Assembly (NCBI GenBank): GCA_947499715.1
Contig: CANMPL010000001.1
Location: 248,001 to 312,000 of the forward strand
DNA: 64,000 nucleotides
Source: an uncultured Paracoccaceae bacterium
Lineage (GTDB): Bacteria; Pseudomonadota; Alphaproteobacteria; Rhodobacterales; Rhodobacteraceae
Reading direction: 5' to 3'
Both the position numbers and the translations under genes were made by a program. Numbering within the stretch: the first letter of the stretch is position 1; each line of letters begins with the position of its first letter. Of the stretch, positions 34,601 through 45,473 are shown one piece after another. Under the pieces are notes generated by a model. That model ran no database searches. It was not told where the DNA came from and saw only the letters and a program-made list of their open reading frames with translations.

Positions 34601-36301
34601 TTACCGTACCAGATAGGGTTTTCGGGGCTGCGGCACATTGTGATCCGCAGGTGGATCGACGGGGAAATCGCCCATCAAATAGGGGTGCATCCCCTGATTC
34701 TTGAGGTTTTGCAGAAACTGACCGAACCCGGTCAGATCGTGCATCCGCGGCGCCTCTGCCAAGCGGCCAAGGGTCTTGCCGGTCATGTCTTCGACCACGG
34801 TTTGCAGGGCCTCCATCGGGGCCTCGATAAAGTCGGCCATCGACCAGATCCGCACCCGCGCCTTGCCATAAGGCGATCGCAAACAGCTAAGGTGCTCATT
34901 CTCGATCCGCTGCAATTCGGCGGCCTCTTGCCGCAGATCTGCAAAATTGCGGTTGGATTGAAACAGCGGCACAGCCCAACTGCCCGTGACCACGGCAATT
35001 TGCGCATTCTTGTCGCGTGCAAGGTTCCAACTCATGGCCTGATGGTCGGTTGGCGAAAACTGAAACGCCTGACGCTCGCCACGCGTGTTCCAGATCAGGT
35101 TCGTCAGAAACATCTGCGGATTGTAGTCGCGCAGTTTCACATTATCGGTCAGCGCACCGTGGAAATGGCTTTGCCGTCCGTCAAATTCGACGCGTTGATA
35201 ATGATAAAGATGCCCATGCACGCGCGCGCCGGTCATCTTGGCCAACCACGGCTCAAAATTCTCGAACAGCTCGGTAAAGCCCTGAAGCACGGTGAACGGT
35301 TCGCAGGTAATCCCGTTTTCCCAATCATTGTTGGGGAAACGGCTTTGCATATAAAGTCCGGGCCGCCCGCGCGTCCGCCGCTCAACCGCCTTGGAAAAGA
35401 TCCTGTCAATCTTGCCGGGGTTGGGTTCGGCACCCTTCATCACGGCCATGTCGTCATTCAGAAACGTCTTGTAAAGGCGATCCGCCTGCGGCCAGATCTT
35501 GCGCGCGACAAAGCAGTCGGATCGGCGCAAAAGCTGCAGGTGATCATCATAGAAAATATGCGGCTTGCCCTGAAAATCGAACTTCGACAGCGTCAGCGAC
35601 CGACTTTCGATTTGTTGCGAATAAAGCCGGGATAGGGTCTGAAAATAGCTTTCGTCGGGGATCCAGACGCGTTTGAAATAGCGATCATAGGTTGGGCGAT
35701 CTGGGTCCTGCAAAATCGCCGAAAGCGTTTGCCGGGTCAGACACCACCACTGCGAACCCATATGCGGGATCAACCCCTCTGGGATCTTGCGGCGGAACCG
35801 GATGCGCCGCTGCAAAGCGACGTAGCGGTCAAACAGAAAACGCTGACGCTTCCATGAAAACGGGAACCGCAGGGTGAACCGTTCGTGATCCAATCCGCCA
35901 ACCGTCCAGGGCACATCGGCGGTTGTGGCGCTTTCGATAAAGTCGGTGCGCGGACGGCTCGCCAAGTAGCGGCGCAGTTCTTTCACGGGGCGCAACGGCA
36001 TACAGGACCCCGACGCCAGATAGACATGCGCGACCTTGGGAAAATTCCGCAGCATCATTTCCGACGCGGATTGGGCCGCCGCCACAATGCCCCATGTGCC
36101 CCACTCGCAGGCGTGACGCTTGCAAAACAGCACGTTGGATTCCAGATCGGCCAAGGCATCGCGAAAGGTCGCAAAGGTCGCGTCATCGACGTTCTTGTCC
36201 ACATGGATCACCACAGGGCAACCGCCCGCAACCCAATGCCGCGCGACCTGTTCAGCCCGGTCAAGGGCCGTATGCACCAGCATGACAATCCCGACCGTCA
36301 T
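34601..36301 (-). CDS. GT14-like glycosyltransferase (core-2/I-branching family) with a C-terminal extension
   Basis: Protein of 566 residues. The N-terminal ~280 residues resemble beta-1,6-N-acetylglucosaminyltransferases of family GT14 (VIHVDKNVDDATF, YLASGSCMPLRPVKELRRYL, GSQWWCLTRQTLSAIL, WIPDESYFQTL). The remaining ~280 residues form a separate domain, similar to a DUF5928-type domain I associate with Rhodobacteraceae, with an adhesion- or sulfotransferase-like layout (ARVHGHLYHYQRVEF, RIWSMADFIEAPMEAL). No membrane segment. The ATG at 36301 overlaps the stop of the preceding glycosyltransferase by 4 nt (ATGA). The sugar and acceptor cannot be told from sequence. Confidence 0.75.
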   Translation of the reverse strand: MTVGIVMLVHTALDRAEQVARHWVAGGCPVVIHVDKNVDDATFATFRDALADLESNVLFCKRHACEWGTWGIVAAAQSASEMMLRNFPKVAHVYLASGSCMPLRPVKELRRYLASRPRTDFIESATTADVPWTVGGLDHERFTLRFPFSWKRQRFLFDRYVALQRRIRFRRKIPEGLIPHMGSQWWCLTRQTLSAILQDPDRPTYDRYFKRVWIPDESYFQTLSRLYSQQIESRSLTLSKFDFQGKPHIFYDDHLQLLRRSDCFVARKIWPQADRLYKTFLNDDMAVMKGAEPNPGKIDRIFSKAVERRTRGRPGLYMQSRFPNNDWENGITCEPFTVLQGFTELFENFEPWLAKMTGARVHGHLYHYQRVEFDGRQSHFHGALTDNVKLRDYNPQMFLTNLIWNTRGERQAFQFSPTDHQAMSWNLARDKNAQIAVVTGSWAVPLFQSNRNFADLRQEAAELQRIENEHLSCLRSPYGKARVRIWSMADFIEAPMEALQTVVEDMTGKTLGRLAEAPRMHDLTGFGQFLQNLKNQGMHPYLMGDFPVDPPADHNVPQPRKPYLVR

Positions 36302-37308
36302 GCCCAGTTCCCCTTGGACATCAGGCCCAAAATCTCAAGCTGGCGCCAGTTGATATACTTCTCGCTCCACTTGCACCACAGATCAGGGTTGTCTTCGTTC
36401 GCAGCGGCATAGGCGCGGTATTCGTGGCTATTGGCGTAATGTTCCTTTCGGATCAGCTCTTCTTTCGCCTTCTCCGCAAAAGTGCTGAGGAATTTGGTGT
36501 GCAGCATCACGCCAGAGGCTTTTTCACCGCCCCATTCGTCATAAACAAGGTTCAACCCGCGCGGCAGCAGCATATGGGTCGAACTCACATAGGCATAGCG
36601 GCGGTCCCATTTGACCAGCGGCACCTTGTTCAGCGCCGGGGCGCGGTTCGGTTCTTCGGCAAAGAACGTCCGCGCGCGCGGCCCGCCCTGGATCCACAAA
36701 TTGCCAAACGTGGGATTACGCTCAATCGTGTAGTTTCCGCTGTCAAACCACTCTGCCACTTCAAGCGGGTCGCGGCCGCGCAGGTAGGGTGTGTCGTTGA
36801 CCGGACCCTTGGGATACATGTCCAGCAACATCGCACCAAAGGACTTGATCGACGACGCATCAAGCCAATCTGTCAGCGCCCGCAAAGGCCGGGTATCGCA
36901 AAACGGATAAACCAGCAGCTCATCAGGGTCGGCCACAAGGCACCAGTGTCCGTGGCCATATTTGAACTGAAGCCAGTTCAGCCAGTCAACACCGAACCGC
37001 GCCCGCTTGTAGCTGCCTTTGGCCAACCAAAGCGACACATCGGGCTGCTCCTTTAAAAATGCCTGCGCGTCATCGGTGCTTTCGTTGTCCACCATCATGA
37101 AATGGTTCACGCCCATCTCGCGGTAGTATTGCAGGAAATACGGCAGCCGCAGATCTTCATTCCGAAAGGTCGAAAAGACGATAATGTCAGACGGCTTTAT
37201 CTGGTCTGTGCGATCAACAATATTGGTCAGCTCGCGGCGCTTACGAAAGGCGCGCGCAATCCAGCGCCGTCGCTGGGTTCGCAACCGATATGACTCCCAA
37301 ACGCCCAA
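36298..37308 (-). CDS. Glycosyltransferase of GT-A fold (Glyco_tranf_2_4 / DUF23-like)
   Basis: Protein of 336 residues. The N-terminal basic stretch (RRRWIARAFRKRREL) is followed by a GT-A core: IVFSTFRNEDLRLPYFLQYY, MMVDNESTDDAQAFL, and the DxD-type metal site in CLVADPDELLVYPF. The C-terminal part has SSTHMLLPRGLNLVYDE, also typical. The start is TTG at 37308, with AGGGA 7 nt before it, 36 nt after the GT4 stop. It belongs to the minus-strand surface-glycan run. Substrate unknown. Confidence 0.8.
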   Translation of the reverse strand: MGVWESYRLRTQRRRWIARAFRKRRELTNIVDRTDQIKPSDIIVFSTFRNEDLRLPYFLQYYREMGVNHFMMVDNESTDDAQAFLKEQPDVSLWLAKGSYKRARFGVDWLNWLQFKYGHGHWCLVADPDELLVYPFCDTRPLRALTDWLDASSIKSFGAMLLDMYPKGPVNDTPYLRGRDPLEVAEWFDSGNYTIERNPTFGNLWIQGGPRARTFFAEEPNRAPALNKVPLVKWDRRYAYVSSTHMLLPRGLNLVYDEWGGEKASGVMLHTKFLSTFAEKAKEELIRKEHYANSHEYRAYAAANEDNPDLWCKWSEKYINWRQLEILGLMSKGNWA

Positions 37309-37344
37309 TGTGATCCCTGTGTTACATGCCTCGCGATACGAGAC

Positions 37345-38511
37345 TTACCACCCATCCGTAAAGACTAACTTGAAATGTGTGTCCCAGTCAGGGGGAACTC
37401 GGGTCATTTTTGTGCCAATTTGCGCAGCCAAGCTCATATTCTTTAAGGTTTTTTCCCAAGCGTCCCGGTCGTTCGGGTCCAAATAAATGGCATCTTTGCC
37501 CAGAATTTCGCGGCAGGCGGGCAAATCAGAAACCACGACCGGTGTGCCAAGGGCCGCCGCCTCAACTGGCGGCAAGCCATAGCCTTCGGCAAATGATGGA
37601 AAAAGCAGCGCCCGCGCGCCACCCAAAAGGCTGATGATCTGACCGTCCGTCAGATCCTGCACCTCTTTGACGCCTGCGATACCAGCGTCCAACCGCGCAA
37701 AAACATCCGCGTTCTTCCACCCGCGGCGACCACAAATCAGCAGGTTTGGCGGTGCTTCCCAACTTTCCCAAATATCCAGCAACAGCGCATGGTTCTTGCG
37801 CGGCTCAATCGTGCCAAGGATCACAAAATAGGGGGAATTCGTGTCTAACACAGGCGGAATCGGCTCTGGCTTTGCCAATTCGACACCAAGCGGCGCGACA
37901 ACATGCGGCGGCATATCCGCCATGTGACGCCCCATATCAGCAACAACAGCGCGGGTTGAACAAATTACCCGGTCCGCAAGGGCCGCGATCAACGCAACCT
38001 TGCGGGCAAAGGCCTTTGCGGTTCCCTCTCTTTGCAGATCCGGCCAATCCAACGGGATCACGTCGTGCAACAAAACAGATGAACGCCCGCCCGCGCCACC
38101 GACGCTTAGCAGCATTCGCTGGGTCAGATTGCTATGGCCGACGTTGTAATAGGCAAAACTGCCGGGCAGATGCTTGCCCAGCATGCGCGGCAACCCATTG
38201 GGCCGGCACCGGGCCCTGGCATGACGCCGCACAAGGGATTGCCCGCGCTTTGCCGCATCTGTCAGCCGCCGATTTAGCCGGGATAGCAAATCAACCTGAC
38301 CCCAATCGCCGCTTTGATGCGCCGCAACAAAGGCCCGCATCCCGCCTTGGTCCAACAGCACATAGCCCAACGCCGTCCGCACGACCGCATTGGCTGATGG
38401 GTCCGCCGCAAACTGTTTGAGATAGGCAAATTCGACGCGATCAACGCCGGTATGAACAAGCCCCGCCCGACTGACCAAACGGGTCAAATCCAACAGGCGC
38501 GGCACCGCCAT
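37345..38511 (-). CDS. Glycosyltransferase family 4 protein
   Basis: Retaining GT-B glycosyltransferase of 388 residues. The N-terminal half is the acceptor domain (LHDVIPLDWPDL, ADRVICSTRAVVADM). The C-terminal half is the nucleotide-sugar domain (FVILGTIEPRKNHALLLDIW, LLICGRRGWKN, and the E-x7-E motif in FAEGYGLPPVEAAALGTPVV). The first residues (RLLDLTRLVSRAG...TGVDRVEFAYL) match a subgroup found in polysaccharide clusters. ATG at 38511; GTG three bases upstream is an alternative. It is 30 nt downstream of galU. Confidence 0.85.
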   Translation of the reverse strand: MAVPRLLDLTRLVSRAGLVHTGVDRVEFAYLKQFAADPSANAVVRTALGYVLLDQGGMRAFVAAHQSGDWGQVDLLSRLNRRLTDAAKRGQSLVRRHARARCRPNGLPRMLGKHLPGSFAYYNVGHSNLTQRMLLSVGGAGGRSSVLLHDVIPLDWPDLQREGTAKAFARKVALIAALADRVICSTRAVVADMGRHMADMPPHVVAPLGVELAKPEPIPPVLDTNSPYFVILGTIEPRKNHALLLDIWESWEAPPNLLICGRRGWKNADVFARLDAGIAGVKEVQDLTDGQIISLLGGARALLFPSFAEGYGLPPVEAAALGTPVVVSDLPACREILGKDAIYLDPNDRDAWEKTLKNMSLAAQIGTKMTRVPPDWDTHFKLVFTDGW

Positions 38512-38541
38512 CACAGGGCCTTAGCCGCATAGAAAGCGTGT

Positions 38542-39435
38542 CTATTGCGCGGCATTCTTCATGGAAATCATCTGGCTGAGGTATCGCGCAAAGTCATCCT
38601 TTAGCTGCGGATGCGCCAAGGCAAAGGCAACTGTTGCTTCCAGATATCCAGCCTTGGATCCGCAATCGTAACGCTGACCCTCAAAGCGGTAGCCATAGAC
38701 GTCGCGGCCCTGCGTAATCTCTGCGGCAATTGCGTCCGTCAGCTGTACTTCGCCGCCCGCACCTTTTTTGACGCTGCTGATATTGCGCAGCACATTGGGT
38801 GTCAGGATATAGCGACCGATCACCGCCAGATTGGACGGTGCCGTGCCCTCTGCTGGCTTTTCGACCATGCCTTTCACGGACACCACCCGTCCGTTTTCAG
38901 ACGCAACATCCAAAACACCATAGGCCTTGGTCTTTTCAGGGGAAACTTCCATCGCCGCGACCATCGCACCGCCTGTTTCGTGATAGGCCTCGACCATCTG
39001 CTGCAAGCAGGGGGTTTCACCGGCAATCACATCATCGGGCAGCATCACCGCAAAGGGCTCGTTCGCAATCAACCGACGACCGCACCAGACCGCGTGGCCC
39101 AGTCCCATCGCCTTGTGCTGGCGAATATAGGCAATCGCGCCGCTTTCCATGTTGGTGTTACGCAGCACTTCCAACAGCTCATCCTTGCCCGCAGACCGCA
39201 AGGACGATTCCAGATCCGGCGCGTGGTCAAAGTAGTCTTCCAGCGCGGATTTCCCGCGCGACGTCACAAAGATAAATTCCTTGATGCCCGCGGCGCGTGC
39301 CTCATCAATCGCGTATTGGATCAATGGGCGGTCGACCAAGGTCATGATCTCTTTCGGCACCGATTTCGTCGCGGGCAAAAAGCGCGTGCCCATTCCGGCA
39401 ACGGGGAAAATGGCTTTGGTAACTTTGGTCTGCAT
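38542..39435 (-). CDS. galU: UTP-glucose-1-phosphate uridylyltransferase GalU
   Basis: Makes UDP-glucose, a donor for surface polysaccharides. The protein has 297 residues with the nucleotidyl-transfer signature VAGMGTRFLPATKSVPKE (about 12-29), EFIFVTSRGKSALEDYF, VMLPDDVI and EVQLTDAIA. A 91-nt gap lies before it (39,436-39,526), room for its own promoter. It supplies sugar nucleotide to the glycosyltransferases downstream. Confidence 0.95.
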   Translation of the reverse strand: MQTKVTKAIFPVAGMGTRFLPATKSVPKEIMTLVDRPLIQYAIDEARAAGIKEFIFVTSRGKSALEDYFDHAPDLESSLRSAGKDELLEVLRNTNMESGAIAYIRQHKAMGLGHAVWCGRRLIANEPFAVMLPDDVIAGETPCLQQMVEAYHETGGAMVAAMEVSPEKTKAYGVLDVASENGRVVSVKGMVEKPAEGTAPSNLAVIGRYILTPNVLRNISSVKKGAGGEVQLTDAIAAEITQGRDVYGYRFEGQRYDCGSKAGYLEATVAFALAHPQLKDDFARYLSQMISMKNAAQ

Positions 39436-39526
39436 CTCGAACCTGTAGGTCGTTTATTCTCTTTTGCTCTAAATGACCCGCGCTTGGAAACCAAGGCCCC
39501 CACGCGATTCGGTCACTGACCATGAC

Positions 39527-40741
39527 TTATCTATCATCAAATAGGCGAACTTGTGACAAACGCGCCAGTTCATGGGCCATACGGGCGCCAGCCCGCCACC
39601 ATCTGAAACGCGGCATTGCCCGGTCTGATGGGCCAAATTGCCCGCCCCGCTGAACCCAAAAACCGCGTGGATCAAACCAGATCTGATGCTTCCGTGCGCT
39701 TAGCGAAAACAAAAAGACGGTCACGCGCGACCCGTCGGATACAGCATCAAGCGCGCGTCTTGCGGCACCACGGGCCTGCCAGAACCGCGCCTTGATGGCC
39801 TGATGCCCCGCCACCTGCACCGAAATCGCGCGAAATTCTGCTGACGCCTCATAAGTGGTGGATTGATCCAATGCGCGTTCGAGGCCTGCGGCCCAGCCAC
39901 GATCAAACCCACGCAAAAGCCGCCGCACATCGCCGGGCATGATGTCGCCCGCCACCATATGTCGCAGCAGCCGCTGACGCTGCGCCTTGCGGAGTGCTAC
40001 CTTGTCCACCGTGTCGCTATGCTTGCGCTGAAAAACGGCCGTTGACGCGCCAATTTCGGTCAGGTCACGCGGCACCCGGTTTTGCGTGCGCCTGCTGCTT
40101 GCGGAAAATCCGTGATGCACCTGCGCCAAGGGCACCAAAGCGGTGGCCGCGCCACGGCCCGCCAACCGCATATTCAGATCCGTCTCATCCAGATAGAACG
40201 CAAAGGCTTCGTCAAAGCCGCCCGCCTCTGTCAGCAAGGACCGACGCACCGCCATATTGGTGCCTTCGGTCTTGGCGATCACCCCGTCCTTGGGGTCAAA
40301 GATCTTGGGATCACGCCCCCAGCCTTCCAGATCAGTCGCCGTGCCATCGCGGTGGACCTCTCGTGCGCCCCATTGCAGGCTGATCCCGTTGCGGCCAATC
40401 ACAAAACCGCCCGAAATCCCAATGTTAGGGTCTGAAAATGGCGCAATCAGGTGTCTTAGCCAGGTCGGCTCTGGCACCGCATCGTCGTCAAGAAACGCCA
40501 CAATCTCTCCGGTGGCTTGCGCGATCCCTGCGTTCCGCGCGGCAGAGATATTGGGCACCTCAAAATGCACCAGTTTGATCCGGCGCTGAAAAACGCCCAG
40601 GCCCGCATGGCTGCTCTGATCGGCAACGACCACGACCTCAAAGTTTGGGTAATCCAGCTGGCAAAGCCCTGCCAGACACCGGTTCAGGTCGTTGGGTCGG
40701 CCGCGGCTGACAACAACAACGCTGACCGGCAGATCGGTCAT
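39527..40741 (-). CDS. Family 2 glycosyltransferase
   Basis: Inverting GT-A glycosyltransferase of 404 residues. The N-terminal catalytic domain has PVSVVVVSRGRPNDLNRCL, FEVVVVADQSS, NISAARNAGIAQATGEIVAF and the metal-binding LDDDAVPEPTWL. The C-terminal ~120 residues are Arg/Trp-rich without a clear membrane segment. The ATG at 40741 overlaps the kdsB stop (ATGA); a longer open frame within kdsB lacks similarity. Acceptor unknown. Confidence 0.85.
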   Translation of the reverse strand: MTDLPVSVVVVSRGRPNDLNRCLAGLCQLDYPNFEVVVVADQSSHAGLGVFQRRIKLVHFEVPNISAARNAGIAQATGEIVAFLDDDAVPEPTWLRHLIAPFSDPNIGISGGFVIGRNGISLQWGAREVHRDGTATDLEGWGRDPKIFDPKDGVIAKTEGTNMAVRRSLLTEAGGFDEAFAFYLDETDLNMRLAGRGAATALVPLAQVHHGFSASSRRTQNRVPRDLTEIGASTAVFQRKHSDTVDKVALRKAQRQRLLRHMVAGDIMPGDVRRLLRGFDRGWAAGLERALDQSTTYEASAEFRAISVQVAGHQAIKARFWQARGAARRALDAVSDGSRVTVFLFSLSARKHQIWFDPRGFWVQRGGQFGPSDRAMPRFRWWRAGARMAHELARLSQVRLFDDR

Positions 40742-41538
40742 GCCAGGCCCATCTCTTTCAACATCGCCTCGATCCGGGGGACGTCTTCGGGGTTGTTCAA
40801 CTCCCAAAACTGCCGCCCACGCGCCTCAACTTCAACGCACAGCACATGGCGCCCTTGCTCAAGAAACCGCAGTTGTTCAAGCCCTTCCAACTGCTCCAGC
40901 GGGCCCGCCGCCCAGCGCGGATAGGCCGCCAGCGCAGAGGGGCGATAGGCATAGACGCCGACATGATGAAACACAGGCGTTTCCGCGTCACCGGCATAGG
41001 TCTTTCCGGTGTAGGGAATGACCTCCTTGCTGAAATAAAGCGCGTTGTGATCGGCCCCGAAAACAGCCGTCGTGCCACCAACCCGCCCAGCCAGCCGGTC
41101 CTCCAGGAAACCGCGCAACGCGCGCCCTTCGGTGCGTAAAACCGGCGTTGCAACCTCTGCCACCGGGTGCGCCGCCAGGTCGCGCACAAGGTCTTCGATG
41201 AACCACGCCGGCGTCAGCGGTGCGTCCCCTTGCAGATTGACGACGATCTCATAGCCGCCGCCCAGCGCATCCAAGGCCTCTGCACAGCGTTCGGTGCCGT
41301 TTTGGCAGTTCTCAGAGGTCATTACGACCTCTGCACCAAAGGCCTCTGCCGCGTCTTTGATCCGGTCATCGTCCGTTGCCACGACCACGCGGTCCACGCC
41401 CTGCACCGACATGGCGGCATCCCAGCTCCGGCGGATCAGGCTGCGTGCCTCACCATCCGCACCCCGCAATTCCACCAATGGCTTGCCGGGATACCGGGTG
41501 CTTGCGAAACGCGCGGGGATGACGACAAGAACGCCCAT
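40738..41538 (-). CDS. kdsB: 3-deoxy-manno-octulosonate cytidylyltransferase (CMP-Kdo synthetase)
   Basis: Activates Kdo to CMP-Kdo. The protein has 266 residues with IPARFASTRYPGKPL at the N-terminus, VVVATDDDRI, NLQGDAPLTPAWFIEDL and FWELNNPEDVPRIEAML near the end. It sits between cysQ (1-nt overlap) and a glycosyltransferase (4-nt overlap), inside a surface-glycan operon rather than with kdsD. It may serve capsule, LPS or both. Confidence 0.92.
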   Translation of the reverse strand: MGVLVVIPARFASTRYPGKPLVELRGADGEARSLIRRSWDAAMSVQGVDRVVVATDDDRIKDAAEAFGAEVVMTSENCQNGTERCAEALDALGGGYEIVVNLQGDAPLTPAWFIEDLVRDLAAHPVAEVATPVLRTEGRALRGFLEDRLAGRVGGTTAVFGADHNALYFSKEVIPYTGKTYAGDAETPVFHHVGVYAYRPSALAAYPRWAAGPLEQLEGLEQLRFLEQGRHVLCVEVEARGRQFWELNNPEDVPRIEAMLKEMGLA

Positions 41539-42335
41539 CAGCCTTTGACCAGATCAACGCCCGGTGCGTAGGCGATAAAAAACGGATTGGCGAAAGTGTC
41601 CTTGCCATAAGTCAGCGGCGTGTGATCATCGAACCTGACCACCCTGCCGCCTGCACCGTTCAAAACGGCATGACCTGCGGCGGTGTCCCATTCCATCGTG
41701 CGTCCCAATCGTGGGTAGATGTCCGCCTCTCCGGTGGCGACAAGGCAGAACTTCAGCGACGATCCTGCGCTTTTCATGTCAGCGGCGCTGTATTTGCCGA
41801 TATAGGCGTCTGTTGCGGCGTCCCTGTGGGACTTTGACGCAACAACCAAAAGCGCCGAATTGTCCGGGTTAGACACTGATATCGGCTTTGTTTCGCCGAT
41901 TTGATCCTTTGCGAAAGATCCCGTCTCTTCGACCGTCTGCCCACTTGCATCCGTATAGAACAACCGGCCCTTGGCGGGGGCATAGACCACGCCCGCAACC
42001 GGCGCACCATCGACCACATAGGCGATGTTCACGGTGAAATCGCCGCGCCGCTTGATGAACTCTTTGGTGCCGTCCAGCGGGTCAACAATCAAAAAGGTAT
42101 TGGCGCTTTCGCCGTGCGTATCGGCCTGTTCCTCGGTCACCAGCGCCACATCCGGGAACGCCTCGCGCAGTCCCGCAGAGATCAGCGCATCCGCCGCCTC
42201 GTCCGCGGCTGTCACCGGGCTGTCGTCACTTTTGGACCGCACGTCAAAGTCTGGGCTGTCGTAGATCTCCATGATCACATCGCCTGCCTCTAACGCCAAA
42301 CGCCGCATCACGGTTGTCAGTCGCCCAAAATCCAT
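41538..42335 (-). CDS. cysQ: 3'(2'),5'-bisphosphate nucleotidase CysQ
   Basis: Hydrolyses adenosine 3',5'-bisphosphate (PAP), the by-product of PAPS-dependent sulfotransferases. The protein has 265 residues of the inositol-monophosphatase fold: VTAADEAADALI, VTEEQAD, the metal site IVDPLDGTKEFI and EWDTAAGHAVLNGAGG. ATG at 42335 is chosen; GTG six bases upstream is an alternative. First gene of the minus-strand glycan run, divergent from the ABC-2 permease. Its presence with a sulfotransferase supports a sulfation pathway (inference). Confidence 0.92.
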   Translation of the reverse strand: MDFGRLTTVMRRLALEAGDVIMEIYDSPDFDVRSKSDDSPVTAADEAADALISAGLREAFPDVALVTEEQADTHGESANTFLIVDPLDGTKEFIKRRGDFTVNIAYVVDGAPVAGVVYAPAKGRLFYTDASGQTVEETGSFAKDQIGETKPISVSNPDNSALLVVASKSHRDAATDAYIGKYSAADMKSAGSSLKFCLVATGEADIYPRLGRTMEWDTAAGHAVLNGAGGRVVRFDDHTPLTYGKDTFANPFFIAYAPGVDLVKG

Positions 42336-42462
42336 TGTCACACCCTGCCTTTTGCCTGCCTTGTCACGATTGAAATACGTGAACGCCGTCCTTATGATCC
42401 GCCGTCAAGCGAACAGCAAGAATTTCGTGTCATCAGGGGCGCACCCCGACGAAGGAACACCC

Positions 42463-43284
42463 ATGTTTCAGGCACCCATCACCACCGAACGTCGCCGTGG
42501 CACCTTTGCCATGCTGGAACTGATTTATCATTCCATCGTGCGTGACGTGCGCAAAAGCCACCGCAACGCCTTTCTGGGGCTTGTGCTGAACATGCTGCAA
42601 ACGGTTGTCTTCGTGCTGACATTCTACTTGATGTATTCGCTACTGGGCCTGCGTGGCGCCGCCGTGCGCGGCGACTTTTTGCTGTATATCATGTCGGGCA
42701 TCTTTCTTTATCTGACCCATACCAAGGCGATGCAGGCCGTGATCCAGTCCGAAGGCCCCGCATCCGCGATGATGCAGCACGCGCCGATGACAACCGCCAT
42801 TTCGATCACGGCAGCCGCACTTTCATCGCTTTATCTGCAAATCCTGTCGCTCCTTGTGGTGCTTTTTTTCTACCACGTGATCTTTAATCCCGTGGTCATA
42901 GATGATCCCGCAGGTGCAATGGCAATGCTGTTGCTGTCATGGTTCACCGGCGTCGGTGTTGGCCTGATCCTTTTGGCGATCAAACCCTGGGCCCCTGATG
43001 TGGTCACCGTCGTCAGCTCTATCTATTCGCGGGCCAATATGATCGCCTCGGGCAAGATGTTCCTTGCCAATTCGCTGCCCGCTTCAATGCTTGTCCTGTT
43101 TGACTGGAACCCGCTGTTTCACACCATTGATCAGGCGCGCGGCTTTGTCTTTATCAACTACAACCCGCATTTCAGCTCTTCGATGTATCCACTTTACGTG
43201 GGCCTTGTGCTGGTCGCGATTGGCCTGATGGGCGAATTCTACACCCGCAAAAACGCCTCAATCAGCTGGGGCGCGTCACGTTAA
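42463..43284 (+). CDS. ABC-2 type polysaccharide export permease (KpsM/Wzm-like)
   Basis: Inner-membrane permease of 273 residues with about six hydrophobic segments (FLGLVLNMLQTVVFVLTFYL, LLYIMSGIFLYL, LYLQILSLLVVLFFYHVIF, AMAMLLLSWFTGVGVGLILL, LYVGLVLVAIGLMG). The N-terminal amphipathic stretch with DVRKSHRNAFLG and the region DWNPLFHTIDQARGF are typical of capsule or O-antigen exporters. Start ATG 42463 after GAAGGAAC. No ATPase partner gene is adjacent; it must be encoded elsewhere. Position beside the glycan genes suggests export of that polymer (inference). Confidence 0.83.
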   Translation: MFQAPITTERRRGTFAMLELIYHSIVRDVRKSHRNAFLGLVLNMLQTVVFVLTFYLMYSLLGLRGAAVRGDFLLYIMSGIFLYLTHTKAMQAVIQSEGPASAMMQHAPMTTAISITAAALSSLYLQILSLLVVLFFYHVIFNPVVIDDPAGAMAMLLLSWFTGVGVGLILLAIKPWAPDVVTVVSSIYSRANMIASGKMFLANSLPASMLVLFDWNPLFHTIDQARGFVFINYNPHFSSSMYPLYVGLVLVAIGLMGEFYTRKNASISWGASR

Positions 43285-43339
43285 CCGTGTCAGAGGTGAA
43301 AACTTCGCAAGAATCCACTTCTGAAAGGTCCGCAAGCGG

Positions 43340-43368
43340 TTGCAGCCCCCCAAAGCCAACCCTATATA
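43340..43368 (+). promoter_or_regulatory. Candidate dnaK promoter
   Basis: TTGCAG (43340-43345) and TATATA (43363-43368), 17 bp apart, 112 nt before the dnaK start. The fit is to the housekeeping sigma factor. A heat-shock (RpoH) promoter is expected as well but not clearly seen; no CIRCE element is visible. Confidence 0.4.
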
Positions 43369-43480
43369 CGCCAAGTCTTGGGACGGGCACTGCCCCTCCC
43401 TTCCAATCATGAACGTAAGGCGCGGGTGCCGGAACGGGTTCGCGCCGCTCAAACCGCCTGAAGCAAAAGGGATTTGAAAC

Positions 43481-45397
<1,917 letters not shown>

Positions 45398-45417
45398 GGC
45401 CTTAGCCTAGCGAATTG

Positions 45418-45448
45418 GACCGGCCCCTTGAACCGGGCCGGTCTTTTT
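45418..45448 (+). terminator. Intrinsic terminator between dnaK and dnaJ
   Basis: Perfect 9-bp stem GACCGGCCC / GGGCCGGTC with an 8-nt loop, followed by TTTTT. It lies 20 nt after the dnaK stop and 26 nt before dnaJ, so it should reduce dnaJ transcription relative to dnaK. Confidence 0.85.
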
Positions 45449-45473
45449 CCATTCCCAAAGGGGAAACCTGAAC

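Noticed and set aside
43285-43480. CIRCE element or clear RpoH promoter before dnaK
   Set aside because: No TTAGCACTC-type inverted repeat is present, and no convincing heat-shock -35/-10 pair was found.
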